Source: Actinomycetota bacterium
GTDB lineage: Bacteria; Actinomycetota; Actinomycetes; S36-B12
NCBI GenBank assembly: GCA_017857875.1
Contig: JAFMCH010000007.1
Coordinates: forward strand, 1-50,038
Direction: 5' to 3'
DNA: 50,038 bases
Below, piece after piece: positions 35,421 through 44,875 of the stretch (positions within the stretch are counted from its first letter, which is position 1; every line of letters begins with the position of its first letter). Below the pieces are notes generated by a model. The model searched no databases, was not told the DNA's origin, and saw only the letters and a program-made list of their open reading frames with translations. Both the position numbers and the translations under genes were made by a program.

Positions 35421-35440
35421 CCCATCCTGCTGACAGGGTG
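35418..35440 (+). repeat. 17-bp motif TAGCCCATCCTGCTGAC (right copy) with small hairpin
   Basis: Second copy of the motif at 32103, one base different, starting at the lipoyl stop codon (35418-35434). CATCCTG-CTGA-CAGGGTG (35423-35440) can form a 7-bp stem with one wobble, between converging lipoyl and recR genes. It may act as a weak shared terminator. Confidence 0.35.
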
Positions 35441-35441
35441 A

Positions 35442-36038
35442 TTAGTCGAGACGGCGGCGGCCGGCGAATGCTCGGCCCAGTGTCACTTCATCGGCGTACT
35501 CGAGGTCACCACCGACGGGCAACCCACTGGCCAACCGTGTCACCACCAGACCCAGTGGCGAAAGTGACCTGGCTAGGTAGGTTGCCGTTGCCTCGCCCTC
35601 AAGATTCGGATCGGTGGCGATGATGACTTCCTCAATCATTGCATCAGATAACCGCAGCATGAGTTCACGAATCCGTAGCTGCTCAGGGCCGATGCCATCT
35701 ATCGGGCTGATCGCACCACCAAGCACGTGGTAGCGCCCGCGAAATTCACCGGTCCGCTCGATCGCCACAACATCGCGTGGCTCCTCCACCACGCAAAGCA
35801 GGCGAGGGTCTCGACGGGGATCGCGACAAATCCGACAGGTCTCCTCCTCCGACACGTTTCCACACTGATCACAGAACCGGACCTTCTCCTGAACCTCTAA
35901 AAGGGTTGCTGCTAAACGCTTTACGTCTTCGTCATCGGCTTGAAGAAGGTAAAAAGCTATGCGCTGGGCACTCTTGGGCCCAATTCCCGGCAGACGCCCG
36001 AGTTCTTCGATGAGGTCTGCGATCACGCCTTCGTACAC
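35442..36038 (-). CDS. recR: Recombination mediator RecR
   Basis: 198 aa from GTG 36038. HhH motif [24 protein letters not shown], zinc finger [17 protein letters not shown] and Toprim motif [26 protein letters not shown] are all present. It loads RecA with RecF/RecO at gaps. It starts 5 bases after the dnaX stop, the usual dnaX-recR pair (without the frequent YbaB gene in between). Confidence 0.97.
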   Translation of the reverse strand: MYEGVIADLIEELGRLPGIGPKSAQRIAFYLLQADDEDVKRLAATLLEVQEKVRFCDQCGNVSEEETCRICRDPRRDPRLLCVVEEPRDVVAIERTGEFRGRYHVLGGAISPIDGIGPEQLRIRELMLRLSDAMIEEVIIATDPNLEGEATATYLARSLSPLGLVVTRLASGLPVGGDLEYADEVTLGRAFAGRRRLD

Positions 36039-36043
36039 GGAGG

Positions 36044-37819
36044 TCAGGCCTGCTCGATCTCGCCGATAATGGTGGCGCCGAGTTCTGCGATGGCCAACGA
36101 TTCACCCGTCAGGTCTGGTCCGTCGGCGTTGTCATCATCAAGACTCGGCGCGTCGACTTCACCAACTCCGGGCGCGATGACCGCCCCTATCTTCTGTGCC
36201 GCGTCACCGGTCGACTGCGCGGGCATCGCACCGGCTGCACTTGCACCAACTAATACGACGTCAACGTTGATCTCGGCCTGCATCACCGAACTCACTGCTT
36301 GGGCTAGTGATTTGTCGTGGCCGCGTTCCTTGATGTTGATGATATTGCCCACCTGAGGTACACCAACGGCCAGAGAGTTGCCGTCGAGAGAGACCGGCTG
36401 AGCATCGGAAAACTTCATCCAGATGGTGCGCCCTTGGCTCTTGAGGGCCTCCAAAACCGCCGGCCACATGGTGCGCACATCGGCCAGCGTGACACTGGTC
36501 GGTGCAGATGTGGTCACGGGAGAATCTGGCGGTACAGGCTTGTCGGTGCTCGGTGCAACCGCCGATAACTTGGGTGGTGGTGGTGGCGGCGGAGTGGTGT
36601 GAGTATCAACTCGCGGTGGCGGTGTTTTCTTCGGTTGTTCCGGCGCGGGCGCTTTCGTCGGTTGTTCAGGCACCGCACTCACCACTGGCCGAGCAACCGG
36701 GGGCGAGACAGCGGCCGCAACCTTCTGCGGCAGCAGCAATCTGGCCGCGAGGAGTTCAAGATGCAACCTAGGCGCCGTTGCTCCACGTAGATCAGACAAC
36801 GCTGCGCTCACCAGGTCGGCGGCCTGCGAGAGTCGAGCCAGATCGAACTGCTGTACCTGGGCACGCATCATGTCGATTTCCGTGTCAGGTGCATCAAGTA
36901 GTGGCTGCGCCTGCTCAAAAGACATCGCCGACAACACAATGAGGTCGCGAAGCCGCTGCAAGAGATCGGTCGCGAACCGCCGTGGATCATGGCCAGCATT
37001 GACCACCGCATCAACGGTGGCCAAGAGGGCTGCACCGTCGTTGGTGGCCAACGCATCAATCGTGTGGTCCACCAACGCAACGTCGGTCACACCAAGCTGC
37101 GTGACCGCATCGGCGTATGTGATCTCATCTGCCGCACCGGCCACCAACTGCCCGAGAATCGATAGCGCGTCACGAACACTGCCGCCGCCCATGCGCGCTA
37201 CGAGAGCGAGTGCATCGGGTTCAGCTACCACACCTTCTGCAGCACAGACAGATTCGAGGTGTTGTTGCAACGTGCGCGTGGGAACCAGGCGAAACGTGTA
37301 GTGATGTGTGCGCGACCGAATCGTCGGCAAAACCTTGTCCGCTTCGGTGGTGGCAAAGATAAAACGCACGTGCTCGGGCGGTTCTTCCACAAGTTTGAGC
37401 AGCGCATTGAAACCCTGCGTCGTGACCATGTGAGCTTCATCCACGATGTAGACCTTGTAGCGCGAAGACACCGGCCCGAACATCGCCCGCTCACGCAGAT
37501 CTCTCGTGTCATCGACTCCCCCATGGCTGGCAGCATCCAACTCGATGACGTCAAGCGAACCCAGGCCATTGGGCGCTAACTCAATGCAACTGGTGCACTC
37601 CCCACACGGGTCGGCTGTTGGTCCATTGGCGCAGTTCATTGAGCGCGCCAGAATTCGTGCGGTGGAGGTCTTGCCGCACCCGCGGGGCCCAGACAACAGA
37701 TAAGCGTGATGAAGTCTGTCGTTGTCTAAAGCCCGACCCAACGGTTCGGTCACGTGCTCTTGACCCACGACCTCGCTCAGCCGCCCGGGGCGATAAGTGC
37801 GATACAGGGCCAACGACAC
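36044..37819 (-). CDS. dnaX: DNA polymerase III subunit gamma/tau
   Basis: The track ORF starts at 38104 and runs through the SRP RNA and tRNA, so it is too long. GTG 37819, preceded by AGGGTGG, gives 591 aa starting [20 protein letters not shown] like other DnaX proteins. Walker A is [17 protein letters not shown], the zinc site [16 protein letters not shown] and the DEAH-type Walker [11 protein letters not shown]; the sensor and collar domains follow. A Pro-rich linker (about 375-450) leads to the tau C-terminal part. It is the clamp loader motor. I see no clear slippery heptamer for a gamma form. Confidence 0.96.
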   Translation of the reverse strand: MSLALYRTYRPGRLSEVVGQEHVTEPLGRALDNDRLHHAYLLSGPRGCGKTSTARILARSMNCANGPTADPCGECTSCIELAPNGLGSLDVIELDAASHGGVDDTRDLRERAMFGPVSSRYKVYIVDEAHMVTTQGFNALLKLVEEPPEHVRFIFATTEADKVLPTIRSRTHHYTFRLVPTRTLQQHLESVCAAEGVVAEPDALALVARMGGGSVRDALSILGQLVAGAADEITYADAVTQLGVTDVALVDHTIDALATNDGAALLATVDAVVNAGHDPRRFATDLLQRLRDLIVLSAMSFEQAQPLLDAPDTEIDMMRAQVQQFDLARLSQAADLVSAALSDLRGATAPRLHLELLAARLLLPQKVAAAVSPPVARPVVSAVPEQPTKAPAPEQPKKTPPPRVDTHTTPPPPPPPKLSAVAPSTDKPVPPDSPVTTSAPTSVTLADVRTMWPAVLEALKSQGRTIWMKFSDAQPVSLDGNSLAVGVPQVGNIINIKERGHDKSLAQAVSSVMQAEINVDVVLVGASAAGAMPAQSTGDAAQKIGAVIAPGVGEVDAPSLDDDNADGPDLTGESLAIAELGATIIGEIEQA

Positions 37820-37838
37820 AACCGCCACCCTAGTAAAT

Positions 37839-37932
37839 GGGACCCCCCGCGCACCCGCTAGTGCCCGCTTACCCTTGCTGCCTTCCGGCCCTGGGGGAGT
37901 TGGGCGGGATAACGCCGCGCGAGGGGTCGTCC
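37839..37932 (-). ncRNA. ffs: Small SRP RNA (4.5S type)
   Basis: The reverse strand contains the invariant SRP tip GGCCGGAAGGCAGCAAGGGT, flanked by CUCCCCCA and AAGCGGGC. The ends (GACCCCTCGCGC with GCGCGGGGGGTCC) pair to close the long hairpin of about 94 nt. The Alu domain is absent, as in most actinobacteria. It lies directly upstream of dnaX, the common actinobacterial location. Ends are approximate to a few bases. Confidence 0.92.
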
Positions 37933-37954
37933 TCGAGCATAGCGAACCAACACA

Positions 37955-38042
37955 TGGCGGAGGATGCGGGATTTGAACCCGCGAGGGGTCTCCCCCAACA
38001 CGCTTTCCAAGCGTGCGCCATAGGCCACTAGGCGAATCCTCC
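37955..38042 (-). tRNA. tRNA-Ser (anticodon GGA), CCA encoded
   Basis: The reverse strand gives acceptor GGAGGAT/ATCCTCC, anticodon stem-loop ACGCTTGGAAAGCGT with GGA, a long variable arm GGGGGAGACCCCT that marks class II Ser, T-arm GCGGGTTCAAATCCCGC, discriminator G and an encoded CCA (37955-37957). Reads UCC/UCU. Confidence 0.95.
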
Positions 38043-38207
38043 GCCGCGTACGTTACCCGGCCGTCGGTTGCGTCCAAGTAACCGGTTGGTATCGATCTGC
38101 GCATCCCTCGCCGTGTCGGGCCGCGTCACACACAAATCCCCGCATGAGCCGACCTAGACTGGCTACACGCACATGTCACAAATTTCCGCAGTCGGAGGCC
38201 ACATCCC

Positions 38208-38876
38208 ATGACAACACCGTCCACCGGACCTCGTTCGACCAGCCGACATCGTCGCCGTCGAAGTCCGGCAGTGTCGATCGTGTTGGTTGTGGTCGGCATG
38301 GTGGTGCTTTTTGGTGCCGGGTTTGGTCTCTCGGTGATTATCCGTGGCGCTGCGAGTGACACCGATGCCAACGGCGGTGGATCTGCGACCCCTTCTCCCA
38401 CGTCAGAGCCATGCGTGACGGTGACCGTGACTCCAGGAGCCGGGCTTCCCAGCCCCTCCCAGGTCACCACCAATATCTACAACGCCACCGACCGCAGCGG
38501 CCTTGCCGCCACGACCGCAGAGACCCTGCAAACGCGCGGCTTCATCATCGGCACCATCGACAATGATCCGGTCGGCCGCGCCGTGAGCGCCACCGCAGAG
38601 ATCAGACATGGACCTTCCGGTCTGTCCGCGGCAACCCTCATGACCTACTACATCCCCGGTGCTGTCTTGGTTGATGATGCGCGCACCGACGCCACCATCG
38701 ACACGGTCATAGGCCAAGCCTTCACCGCCATCGCCGAGCAGTCAGCCGTTGACGCTGCACTCCTGACCCCATCGCCCTCGGCGTCTGGGCCAGGCTGTCC
38801 CTCTCCCGCACCAACGGCGCCCACGACTGATCCAAGCGGGGCCATTGAGCCCACGAGCACCGCTCCGGCTGCGTAG
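38208..38876 (+). CDS. Membrane-anchored LytR_C-domain protein
   Basis: 222 aa, ATG after GGAGG. A basic N-terminus (SRHRRRRS) is followed by one helix (AVSIVLVVVGMVVLFGAGFGLSVII), so the protein faces outside. NIYNATDRSGLAATTAETLQTRGF is a LytR C-terminal domain, usually found on LytR-CpsA-Psr wall-polymer ligases but here without the catalytic domain. The tail is Pro/Ser/Thr-rich. A wall-associated accessory role is inferred. Confidence 0.85.
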   Translation: MTTPSTGPRSTSRHRRRRSPAVSIVLVVVGMVVLFGAGFGLSVIIRGAASDTDANGGGSATPSPTSEPCVTVTVTPGAGLPSPSQVTTNIYNATDRSGLAATTAETLQTRGFIIGTIDNDPVGRAVSATAEIRHGPSGLSAATLMTYYIPGAVLVDDARTDATIDTVIGQAFTAIAEQSAVDAALLTPSPSASGPGCPSPAPTAPTTDPSGAIEPTSTAPAA

Positions 38877-38922
38877 AGTGCAAGCAGACCACTGCTGACT
38901 GCGCCGGTAGGAAGGGATTCGC

Positions 38923-39924
38923 ATGCTGCGTGCTGGAGTTGACCTCGGGGGCACAAAGATCCAGGTCGCAATCTTGGACCCCGATGGCAATGTCGTCGGG
39001 CAGTGCCGCATCCCGACACCCCAGGACGCTGGTCCGCCTGGCGTGCTCACGGCCATCGTCACCGCCGTCCGATCAGCGATGCTCGATGCCCAGGCTGAAA
39101 CCAGCGACCTAATGGGTGTCGGCTTGGGCGCACCCGGCCAAATCGATCACGCAGCCGGCACGGTCTCCCATGCGGGAAACCTCCCCGACTGGCTAGGCAC
39201 AGTCGCGGTTACATCGGTCTTGCGTGACGCTCTTGGCGTCCCCATTGAGTTGGCCAACGATGTTCAGGTCGGCATCATGGCCGAATCCAAACTCGGCGCT
39301 GGGCGGCCATACTCGTCACTCTTGGGCATTTTTTGCGGCACTGGCGTGGGCGGGGGCGTTGTCCTCAATGACACACTCTGGTTGGGTCGCGGCGCCGCGG
39401 GCGAAATCGGTCACATGGTCGTCGTTCCCAACGGCGAAAAGTGCCCGTGTGGGCGCCGTGGTTGCCTCGAGGCCTACGCGGGTCGCTCGGCAATGGAAAT
39501 TGAAGCCAGGCGCCGAGTCAAACACGGTCACAAAACCGACCTCTTCCACATCATGCAGCACAAGGGACGTGACCGACTAGCCAGTGGGGTGTGGGCTAAA
39601 GCTCTTGCCCAACAGGACAAAATGGCCAAGCAACTCATCCACCGAGCTGAGTGGGCTGTTGGCATCGCGGCGGCCAGTGCCGTCAACCTGCTCGATGTTG
39701 AAGCTGTCATCATCGGCGGCGGCCTCGGCTGTCGCCTTGGTCCACCCTTCGTCGACCGCATCCGCGAATCGATGATGCCGCACCTGATCCTGCCCGAACG
39801 TCCACCGCAGGTGCTGGTCGCGGCACTGGGTGATCTTGGCGGTGCCACCGGTGCCGCACTCTTGGTCGAACACACCGTGTCGCCCCCGGGTGATTTAGCG
39901 ACGGTGACCGATCCCGATGAATAG
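38923..39924 (+). CDS. ROK-family sugar kinase (glucokinase-like)
   Basis: 333 aa. Phosphate-1 motif LRAGVDLGGTKIQVAILD, GEIGHMVVVPNGEKCPCG with zinc ligands CPCGRRGCLEAYA, and the catalytic Asp in ELANDVQVG (in E/DND). It phosphorylates a hexose, probably glucose, with ATP or polyphosphate; the exact sugar is not settled by sequence. The stop overlaps the start of the Ser-X-X repeat gene by 8 bases. Confidence 0.92.
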   Translation: MLRAGVDLGGTKIQVAILDPDGNVVGQCRIPTPQDAGPPGVLTAIVTAVRSAMLDAQAETSDLMGVGLGAPGQIDHAAGTVSHAGNLPDWLGTVAVTSVLRDALGVPIELANDVQVGIMAESKLGAGRPYSSLLGIFCGTGVGGGVVLNDTLWLGRGAAGEIGHMVVVPNGEKCPCGRRGCLEAYAGRSAMEIEARRRVKHGHKTDLFHIMQHKGRDRLASGVWAKALAQQDKMAKQLIHRAEWAVGIAAASAVNLLDVEAVIIGGGLGCRLGPPFVDRIRESMMPHLILPERPPQVLVAALGDLGGATGAALLVEHTVSPPGDLATVTDPDE

Positions 39925-40201
39925 TCTTGGCCGGGGCTCGCGCTGGTCCATCGCATCGGTGGACTCCACTCTCAGCATCGCGTCACGTGGATCCTTCCTC
40001 AGTATCGGGTCGATTGGTTCAGTTGCGTCGATTCTGAGCATCGGATCGGCTGCATCAATCCTGAGCGTGGGATCAAGTGGGAGCCTTGGCAGCTTGATGT
40101 CTTTTGCTTCTCGATGGTCAATCATGTCGTCGCGTTCAGCACGAAAAATCTTGAACGCGGCAATTGTCTCTCGCTTTAACGGCGCCAGTCCGGAAGCCTG
40201 A
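39917..40201 (+). CDS. Small Ser-X-X triplet-repeat protein (solenoid-like)
   Basis: 94 aa. Ser occurs at every third position from Ser8 to Ser74: 23 consecutive triplets such as SIA SVD STL SIA SRG SFL SIG SIG. The other two positions are mostly Ile/Leu/Val/Phe and Gly/Ala. The run begins and nearly ends with SRW. No signal peptide is seen; the tail is basic and irregular. Such regularity predicts a tight beta-solenoid or stacked-strand rod. The ATG overlaps the ROK stop (ATGAATAG) and the stop lies 4 bases before the thioredoxin ATG, so the three are coupled. Serine codons vary, arguing for protein-level selection. An antisense ORF covers the region but lacks this order. I recall similar small repeats in actinobacteria without known function. 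Confidence 0.75.
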   Translation: MNSLGRGSRWSIASVDSTLSIASRGSFLSIGSIGSVASILSIGSAASILSVGSSGSLGSLMSFASRWSIMSSRSARKILNAAIVSRFNGASPEA

Positions 40202-40205
40202 ACCC

Positions 40206-40640
40206 ATGTCAACGTCCGCCGCATCCATCACTAGCTGCCCCCATTGCCAGGTCAAAAACCGCCTGCCGCACATCAGCAAAGGGCACCCACGGTGCGCTAA
40301 GTGCAAGAAAGACCTGCCCTGGGTCGTTGATGCAACCGATGCCAATTTCGCGCAGGTGGTGGACACTCCGGTGCTTGTGCTGGTTGATCTATGGGCTCCG
40401 TGGTGTGGACCCTGCCGCATGGTGGCACCGGTTTTGGCCTCCCTCGCCCAGGTCTATGCGGGAAGGATCAAGGTCGTAAAGATCAACGTCGATGACAATC
40501 CCGGCATAGCGCAGGCCTACGACGCACGCAGCATTCCTACGCTGGTCTTTTTGCGCAACGGCGAAGTCGCTGATCGCGTTGTTGGAGCCCAACCTCAACC
40601 TGCCCTGGCTGCGCGCATCGACACCTTGTTGAGCACATGA
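40206..40640 (+). CDS. trxC: Thioredoxin with N-terminal zinc finger (Trx2/TrxC type)
   Basis: The track start at 40164 is in the previous gene; ATG 40206 gives 144 aa. The N-terminal zinc ribbon CPHCQVKNRLPHISKGHPRCAKC is followed by a thioredoxin fold with active site VDLWAPWCGPCRMVAPV and cis-Pro in ARSIPTLVFLR. It reduces disulfides in the cytosol; the zinc form is linked to oxidative stress in other bacteria. Its stop overlaps the next ATG (ATGA). Confidence 0.94.
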   Translation: MSTSAASITSCPHCQVKNRLPHISKGHPRCAKCKKDLPWVVDATDANFAQVVDTPVLVLVDLWAPWCGPCRMVAPVLASLAQVYAGRIKVVKINVDDNPGIAQAYDARSIPTLVFLRNGEVADRVVGAQPQPALAARIDTLLST

Positions 40641-41098
40641 GCGAGATCACACCTTCGCTGCCGGAGGGTTGGTACGACGATCCGTTCACCGATCACCTGC
40701 AGCGGTATTGGACGGGTGACTCCTGGACGAAGCAAACGCGACCCCGGGCTGGCGTGCCGGTTCCGGAGTCGGCCAACCCCGCACCACACACGGCGTTGGC
40801 CGCCAACACCGTCAACGCCGATGGCAGCCCGGTCATGGTGCGCGACTACCTCATCCCGTCTATCCTCACCCTGATTTTTTGCTTTTGGCCCCTCGCCGTG
40901 CCCGCCGTCTATTTCGCTGCCCGGGCAAATTCAGCCAAGGGCCGCGGCGACATGCAGGTGGCTTTGAAGTACAGCGAACGCGCTCGATTGTTCATCATGC
41001 TGGCCATCGGTGCGGGCGCACTCGTCGCCGTCTATCTGGTGTTTGTCGTACTGAACCAAGGTGTGGACGGCCTTGGGTTAGCCGGCGAGGTACCGTAG
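40637..41098 (+). CDS. DUF2510 plus CD225/dispanin-like membrane protein
   Basis: 153 aa. The N-terminal DUF2510 module SLPEGWYDDPFTDHLQRYWTGDSWT is followed by a Pro/Ala linker and a CD225-like pair of helices: YLIPSILTLIFCFWPLAVPAVYFAARANSAKGRGDMQVALKYSERARLFIMLAIGAGALVAVYLVF. The role is unknown; such proteins are common in actinobacterial membranes. It is coupled to the thioredoxin gene. Confidence 0.88.
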   Translation: MSEITPSLPEGWYDDPFTDHLQRYWTGDSWTKQTRPRAGVPVPESANPAPHTALAANTVNADGSPVMVRDYLIPSILTLIFCFWPLAVPAVYFAARANSAKGRGDMQVALKYSERARLFIMLAIGAGALVAVYLVFVVLNQGVDGLGLAGEVP

Positions 41099-41145
41099 AG
41101 CAACGGCCCACCGCCGCTGACTTCCCACACGTTTGGAGTTCCCCT

Positions 41146-41607
41146 GTGCGTTTCTCACGTCGCCTTGCCGCCGGTGCTGCGTCCCTTGTGCTCGCAGCCG
41201 GCCTGACCGCCTGCTCATCAGACAGCGGCGACTCAAGTGCTTCAGGAGTCGACTGTGAGGCAGCGAATGCCGCTCTCATTGACTACAGCGCGGCGCTCAC
41301 CCAGTTCGTCGGTGGACTAACCGAGGGCAATGAGGACGATGCTCGCTCCGGTGCTACTGCATTTGTTGCTGCTGCCCAGGCCATTCCGCGTGCGCTCCCC
41401 GGTGTCTCCAACGCTGCCGAATCATTCGTCACCGTCTCCGAAGACGCCGGACGCTTCATTGAAGATGCTCTCAGTGACGGCATTGATAGCCAGGAAATCC
41501 TCGACGAACTCAATGTCATCTTCGGTTCCGAGGAGTTCAGCACCGGCGGCGACGCGATTGATGATTTCTTCCGCGAGCAGTGCCCCGACCAAGCCAACCC
41601 CAGCTAA
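41146..41607 (+). CDS. Small lipoprotein of unknown function
   Basis: 153 aa from GTG 41146, following GGAG. The signal FSRRLAAGAASLVLAAGLTAC ends in a lipobox, predicting a lipid anchor. The mature part is Ser/Asp/Glu-rich and helical, with one later Cys (REQCPDQANPS) that could pair with SGVDCEAANA. No known domain is recognised. The track ORF upstream overlaps the previous gene and should be ignored. It converges on icmF with a 4-base overlap. Confidence 0.8.
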   Translation: MRFSRRLAAGAASLVLAAGLTACSSDSGDSSASGVDCEAANAALIDYSAALTQFVGGLTEGNEDDARSGATAFVAAAQAIPRALPGVSNAAESFVTVSEDAGRFIEDALSDGIDSQEILDELNVIFGSEEFSTGGDAIDDFFREQCPDQANPS

Positions 41608-44600
41608 ACCGTTCGTCTGTATTGACCGCCCACCTCAAAAAACGCCTCGGTGATCTGACCGAGCGTGCAGTGGCGCACCGCAGTCATCAAGGCCGCAAAG
41701 ACGTTATCTCCCGCGAGAGCTGCCTGCTTGAGCGCGGTTAACTCCGCTTCGCTCGTCTGCTGATTCCGCTGGGTGAAGTGGGCTAATCGGGCAAGTTGGC
41801 TGGCACGCTGGTCGTCAGTTCCTCGTGCCAGTACAACAGGTCGCATCGTGTCATCGGCAGGAGCCGACTCGTCGGCAAGAAACGTATTGACCCCGACTAT
41901 TGGGATAGTGCCATTGTGCTTTCCATGCTCGTATTGCATTGATTCATCTTGAATCTTGCCGCGTTGATATCCGGTCTCCATCGCACCGAGCACCCCGCCT
42001 CGGTCAGCAATTCGTTCGAATTCGACCAGCACTGCTTCTTCAACGAGGTCAGTCAATTCGTCGATCAAGAATGATCCCTGCAGGGGATTCTCGTTCATCG
42101 ACACTCCCCACTCGGCGTCAATAATCATTTGAATCGCGAGTGCTCGACGCACTGACTCACTCGATGGGGTGGTAACGGCCTCGTCATAAGCATTGGTGTG
42201 CAGTGAGTTTGCGTTGTCATATATGGCACATAGCGCTTGCAGTGTGGTTCGAATGTCATTGAAATCCATCTCTTGGGCGTGCAACGAGCGCCCAGACGTT
42301 TGAATGTGATACTTCAATTGCTGAGACCGCACGTTTGCGCCATACACATCTCGCATTGCGATCGCCCAAATTCGTCGGGCCACTCGTCCGAGCACTGTGT
42401 ATTCGATATCCATGCCGTTGGAGAAAAAGAACGACAGGTTCGGTGCGAAATCATCAATGGCCATTCCCCGGGCAAGATAGGACTCCACATAGGTGAAACC
42501 GTTTGCCAAGGTGAACGCCAACTGACTAATGGGGTTGGCTCCAGCCTCGGCAATGTGGTAGCCGCTGATCGATACAGAGTAGAAGTTCTCTACGTCATGA
42601 TCGATGAACCACTGCTGTATGTCGGCCATGCATCGAAGCGAGAATTCCGTCGAGAACAGACAGGTGTTCTGCCCTTGATCTTCTTTCAAGATGTCGGCCT
42701 GCACTGTTCCGCGCAGGGCGGTCACGGTCGATCGAAGCAGTTGGTCACGCTCAATACTGTCAGGGGCGCGACCGTGCTCACCGGTAAAGGCCTCGACCTG
42801 TTGATCAATCGCGGCATTGAAATACATAGCCAGGATCGTTGGGGCCGGTCCATTGATCGTCATCGACACTGACGTATCAGGCGCGCTCAGATTAAAACCC
42901 TCATACACCGCTTTCATGTCGTCAAGCGTGGCCACGGAAACACCGGACGTGCCTACCTTGCCGTAGATATCTGGCTGTGTGGAAGGGTCACGTCCGTAGA
43001 GGGTGACCGAATCAAATGCGGTAGACAGTCGTATTGCCGGTTGACCCTTGCTGAGCAACTTGAAGCGAGCGTTTGTATGAGCCGGGTCACCTTCGCCAGC
43101 GAACATGCGAGCGGGGGTCTCACCTGCCCTTTTCAGGGGAAATACTCCGGCCGTGTAGGGGAAGTGTCCCGGCAAATTTTCGTTTCGGAGAAAACGAATA
43201 ATTGCCCCTGGCTCATCGTCAGGGGGAAGCGCGACCCTTGGCACCTCAAGATGTGACTGGGTTGTGCGGGTCAGTGGCGCATGCACCTGACGACCACGAA
43301 TCGTGTAGGTGAGTTGTGATTGTCCGTACTGACTGCGTTTCAGAGGCCATTCGGTGAGTTGTTTGATGGTCTGTTCATCAAGTGTGTGGTGGATATCTTG
43401 GGCCAGCACTTCGACCAGTTCGGCTTCCACCTGGTGCCCAACGGCATGGAGCTCTTTTGCGCTCTCGCGCAATGCATGGATTCGACGGACAGTGTCAATG
43501 TGTTCGTTGGTCGATGCGTGATAGCTGCGCACCAAATCGCTAACTAGGGCAAGGTGACGCTCTCGCCCGCGCGGAACAATGACGGAGCGCTCGACCTCTC
43601 CGTCGTCTGACAGGTCGGGTACTGCGAACGTAGGCAATCCGTGTTCCTGCAGACGCCGCATCAGATCTGCACTCAACCGGTCAACTCCGCCGTCGGCGAA
43701 ATGGGCGGCCGACGTCAAGAACACCGGCATCTGCTGCCACGTCGCATCGAAGGCAGATCGATTGCGCAGCATTTGTCGAGCGACATCACGTCGTGCGTCT
43801 TCGGCACCACGTCGCTCAGACTTGTTGACCGCCACAACATCAGCAAAGTCGAGCATGTCGATCTTCTCCAGTTGCGATGCGGCACCGTACTCGGGCGTCA
43901 TGACATACAGGCTCACATCACAGTGATCCACCACACCGGAGTCGCCTTGGCCCACTCCGGGCGTCTCAATAATGACCACATCGAAGCCCGCAAGTGAGCA
44001 GGCAAGAGTCATGTCATCGAGCGCCTCTGGTAACGCAGAGTCATTACTGCGCATAGCAATTGACCGAAAGTAAATATTGTCTGCGTAAATGCTATTCATC
44101 CGAATACGGTCGCCCAGCAGGGCCCCACCACCGCGACGTCGAGTTGGGTCGATTGCCAAGACCGCGACACGAAGTTTGTCTTCGCTAAATGAGCGCATTC
44201 GGCGGATAATTTCATCCGTTAACGAGGACTTACCTGACCCTCCGGTGCCGGTAATGCCCAGAACCACCGCTCGTTTGGTCTCCGTTTGCCGGATGCGCGC
44301 AACGAACTCCTGGTCACTTCCATTTTCAAGAATCGTTATTGCACGGGCGAGATCCGTTACCGAGCCCGTGCGCAACCCAGCCCAGTCAACCGGGCTGGCA
44401 GTTAGGTCAACATCGCACTCTACAATCAACTCATTGATCATTCCGTCCAGACCAAGGCGCTGACCGTCTTGTGGAGAAAATATGCGCACCCCCATGGCCC
44501 GTAGTTGATCAATCTCATCCGGCACGATTACGCCACCGCCCCCACCGAAGATCTTGACGTGACCCGCACCCGCCGCATCAAGTTGCTCGCGTAAATATGC

Positions 44601-44846
44601 GAAGTACTCCAGGTGGCCGCCCTGATAGGACGAAATCGCAATCCCCTGGACGTCTTCGCTAATAGCGGTCGTTACTACTTCGGCCACACTGCGGTCATGT
44701 CCGAGGTGAATGACCTCAGCCCCTTGCGCTTGCAATATGCGTCGCATGATGTTGATTGCGGCATCGTGGCCGTCGAACAGACTCGCGGCCGTGACAAAGC
44801 GCACCGGGTGCTTGGGGTGATGAAGGGCTGGCTGGTTCACTCCCAA
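41604..44846 (-). CDS. icmF: Fused isobutyryl-CoA mutase IcmF
   Basis: 1080 aa, the length of IcmF fusions. Domains in order: a B12-binding domain (residues about 15-150; ASLFDGHDAAINIMRRILQAQGAEVIHLG, with the base-off His), a MeaB/ArgK-type G-protein (about 190-450; LGITGTGGSGKSSLTDEIIRR, LAIDPTRRRGGGALLGDRIRMN) and the mutase substrate domain (about 540-1080; FPYTAGVFPLKR, SVSMTINGPAPTILAMY, QNTCLFSTEFSLRCM). It interconverts isobutyryl-CoA and butyryl-CoA with adenosylcobalamin; the built-in GTPase loads and protects the cofactor. It is divergent from a MarR gene across only 29 bases. Confidence 0.96.
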   Translation of the reverse strand: MGVNQPALHHPKHPVRFVTAASLFDGHDAAINIMRRILQAQGAEVIHLGHDRSVAEVVTTAISEDVQGIAISSYQGGHLEYFAYLREQLDAAGAGHVKIFGGGGGVIVPDEIDQLRAMGVRIFSPQDGQRLGLDGMINELIVECDVDLTASPVDWAGLRTGSVTDLARAITILENGSDQEFVARIRQTETKRAVVLGITGTGGSGKSSLTDEIIRRMRSFSEDKLRVAVLAIDPTRRRGGGALLGDRIRMNSIYADNIYFRSIAMRSNDSALPEALDDMTLACSLAGFDVVIIETPGVGQGDSGVVDHCDVSLYVMTPEYGAASQLEKIDMLDFADVVAVNKSERRGAEDARRDVARQMLRNRSAFDATWQQMPVFLTSAAHFADGGVDRLSADLMRRLQEHGLPTFAVPDLSDDGEVERSVIVPRGRERHLALVSDLVRSYHASTNEHIDTVRRIHALRESAKELHAVGHQVEAELVEVLAQDIHHTLDEQTIKQLTEWPLKRSQYGQSQLTYTIRGRQVHAPLTRTTQSHLEVPRVALPPDDEPGAIIRFLRNENLPGHFPYTAGVFPLKRAGETPARMFAGEGDPAHTNARFKLLSKGQPAIRLSTAFDSVTLYGRDPSTQPDIYGKVGTSGVSVATLDDMKAVYEGFNLSAPDTSVSMTINGPAPTILAMYFNAAIDQQVEAFTGEHGRAPDSIERDQLLRSTVTALRGTVQADILKEDQGQNTCLFSTEFSLRCMADIQQWFIDHDVENFYSVSISGYHIAEAGANPISQLAFTLANGFTYVESYLARGMAIDDFAPNLSFFFSNGMDIEYTVLGRVARRIWAIAMRDVYGANVRSQQLKYHIQTSGRSLHAQEMDFNDIRTTLQALCAIYDNANSLHTNAYDEAVTTPSSESVRRALAIQMIIDAEWGVSMNENPLQGSFLIDELTDLVEEAVLVEFERIADRGGVLGAMETGYQRGKIQDESMQYEHGKHNGTIPIVGVNTFLADESAPADDTMRPVVLARGTDDQRASQLARLAHFTQRNQQTSEAELTALKQAALAGDNVFAALMTAVRHCTLGQITEAFFEVGGQYRRTV

Positions 44847-44875
44847 ATCATAGGTCTTCCGACTATTGTACGTCC

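Noticed and set aside
37837-38104. N-terminal 95 residues of the track ORF for dnaX
   Set aside because: They run through the SRP RNA and tRNA-Ser; DnaX homology starts at GTG 37819.
39895-40224. Minus-strand ORF opposite the Ser-X-X gene (Asp/Arg-rich repeats)
   Set aside because: Its repeats mirror the plus-strand triplets. Coupling to neighbours and the regular Ser spacing favour the plus strand.
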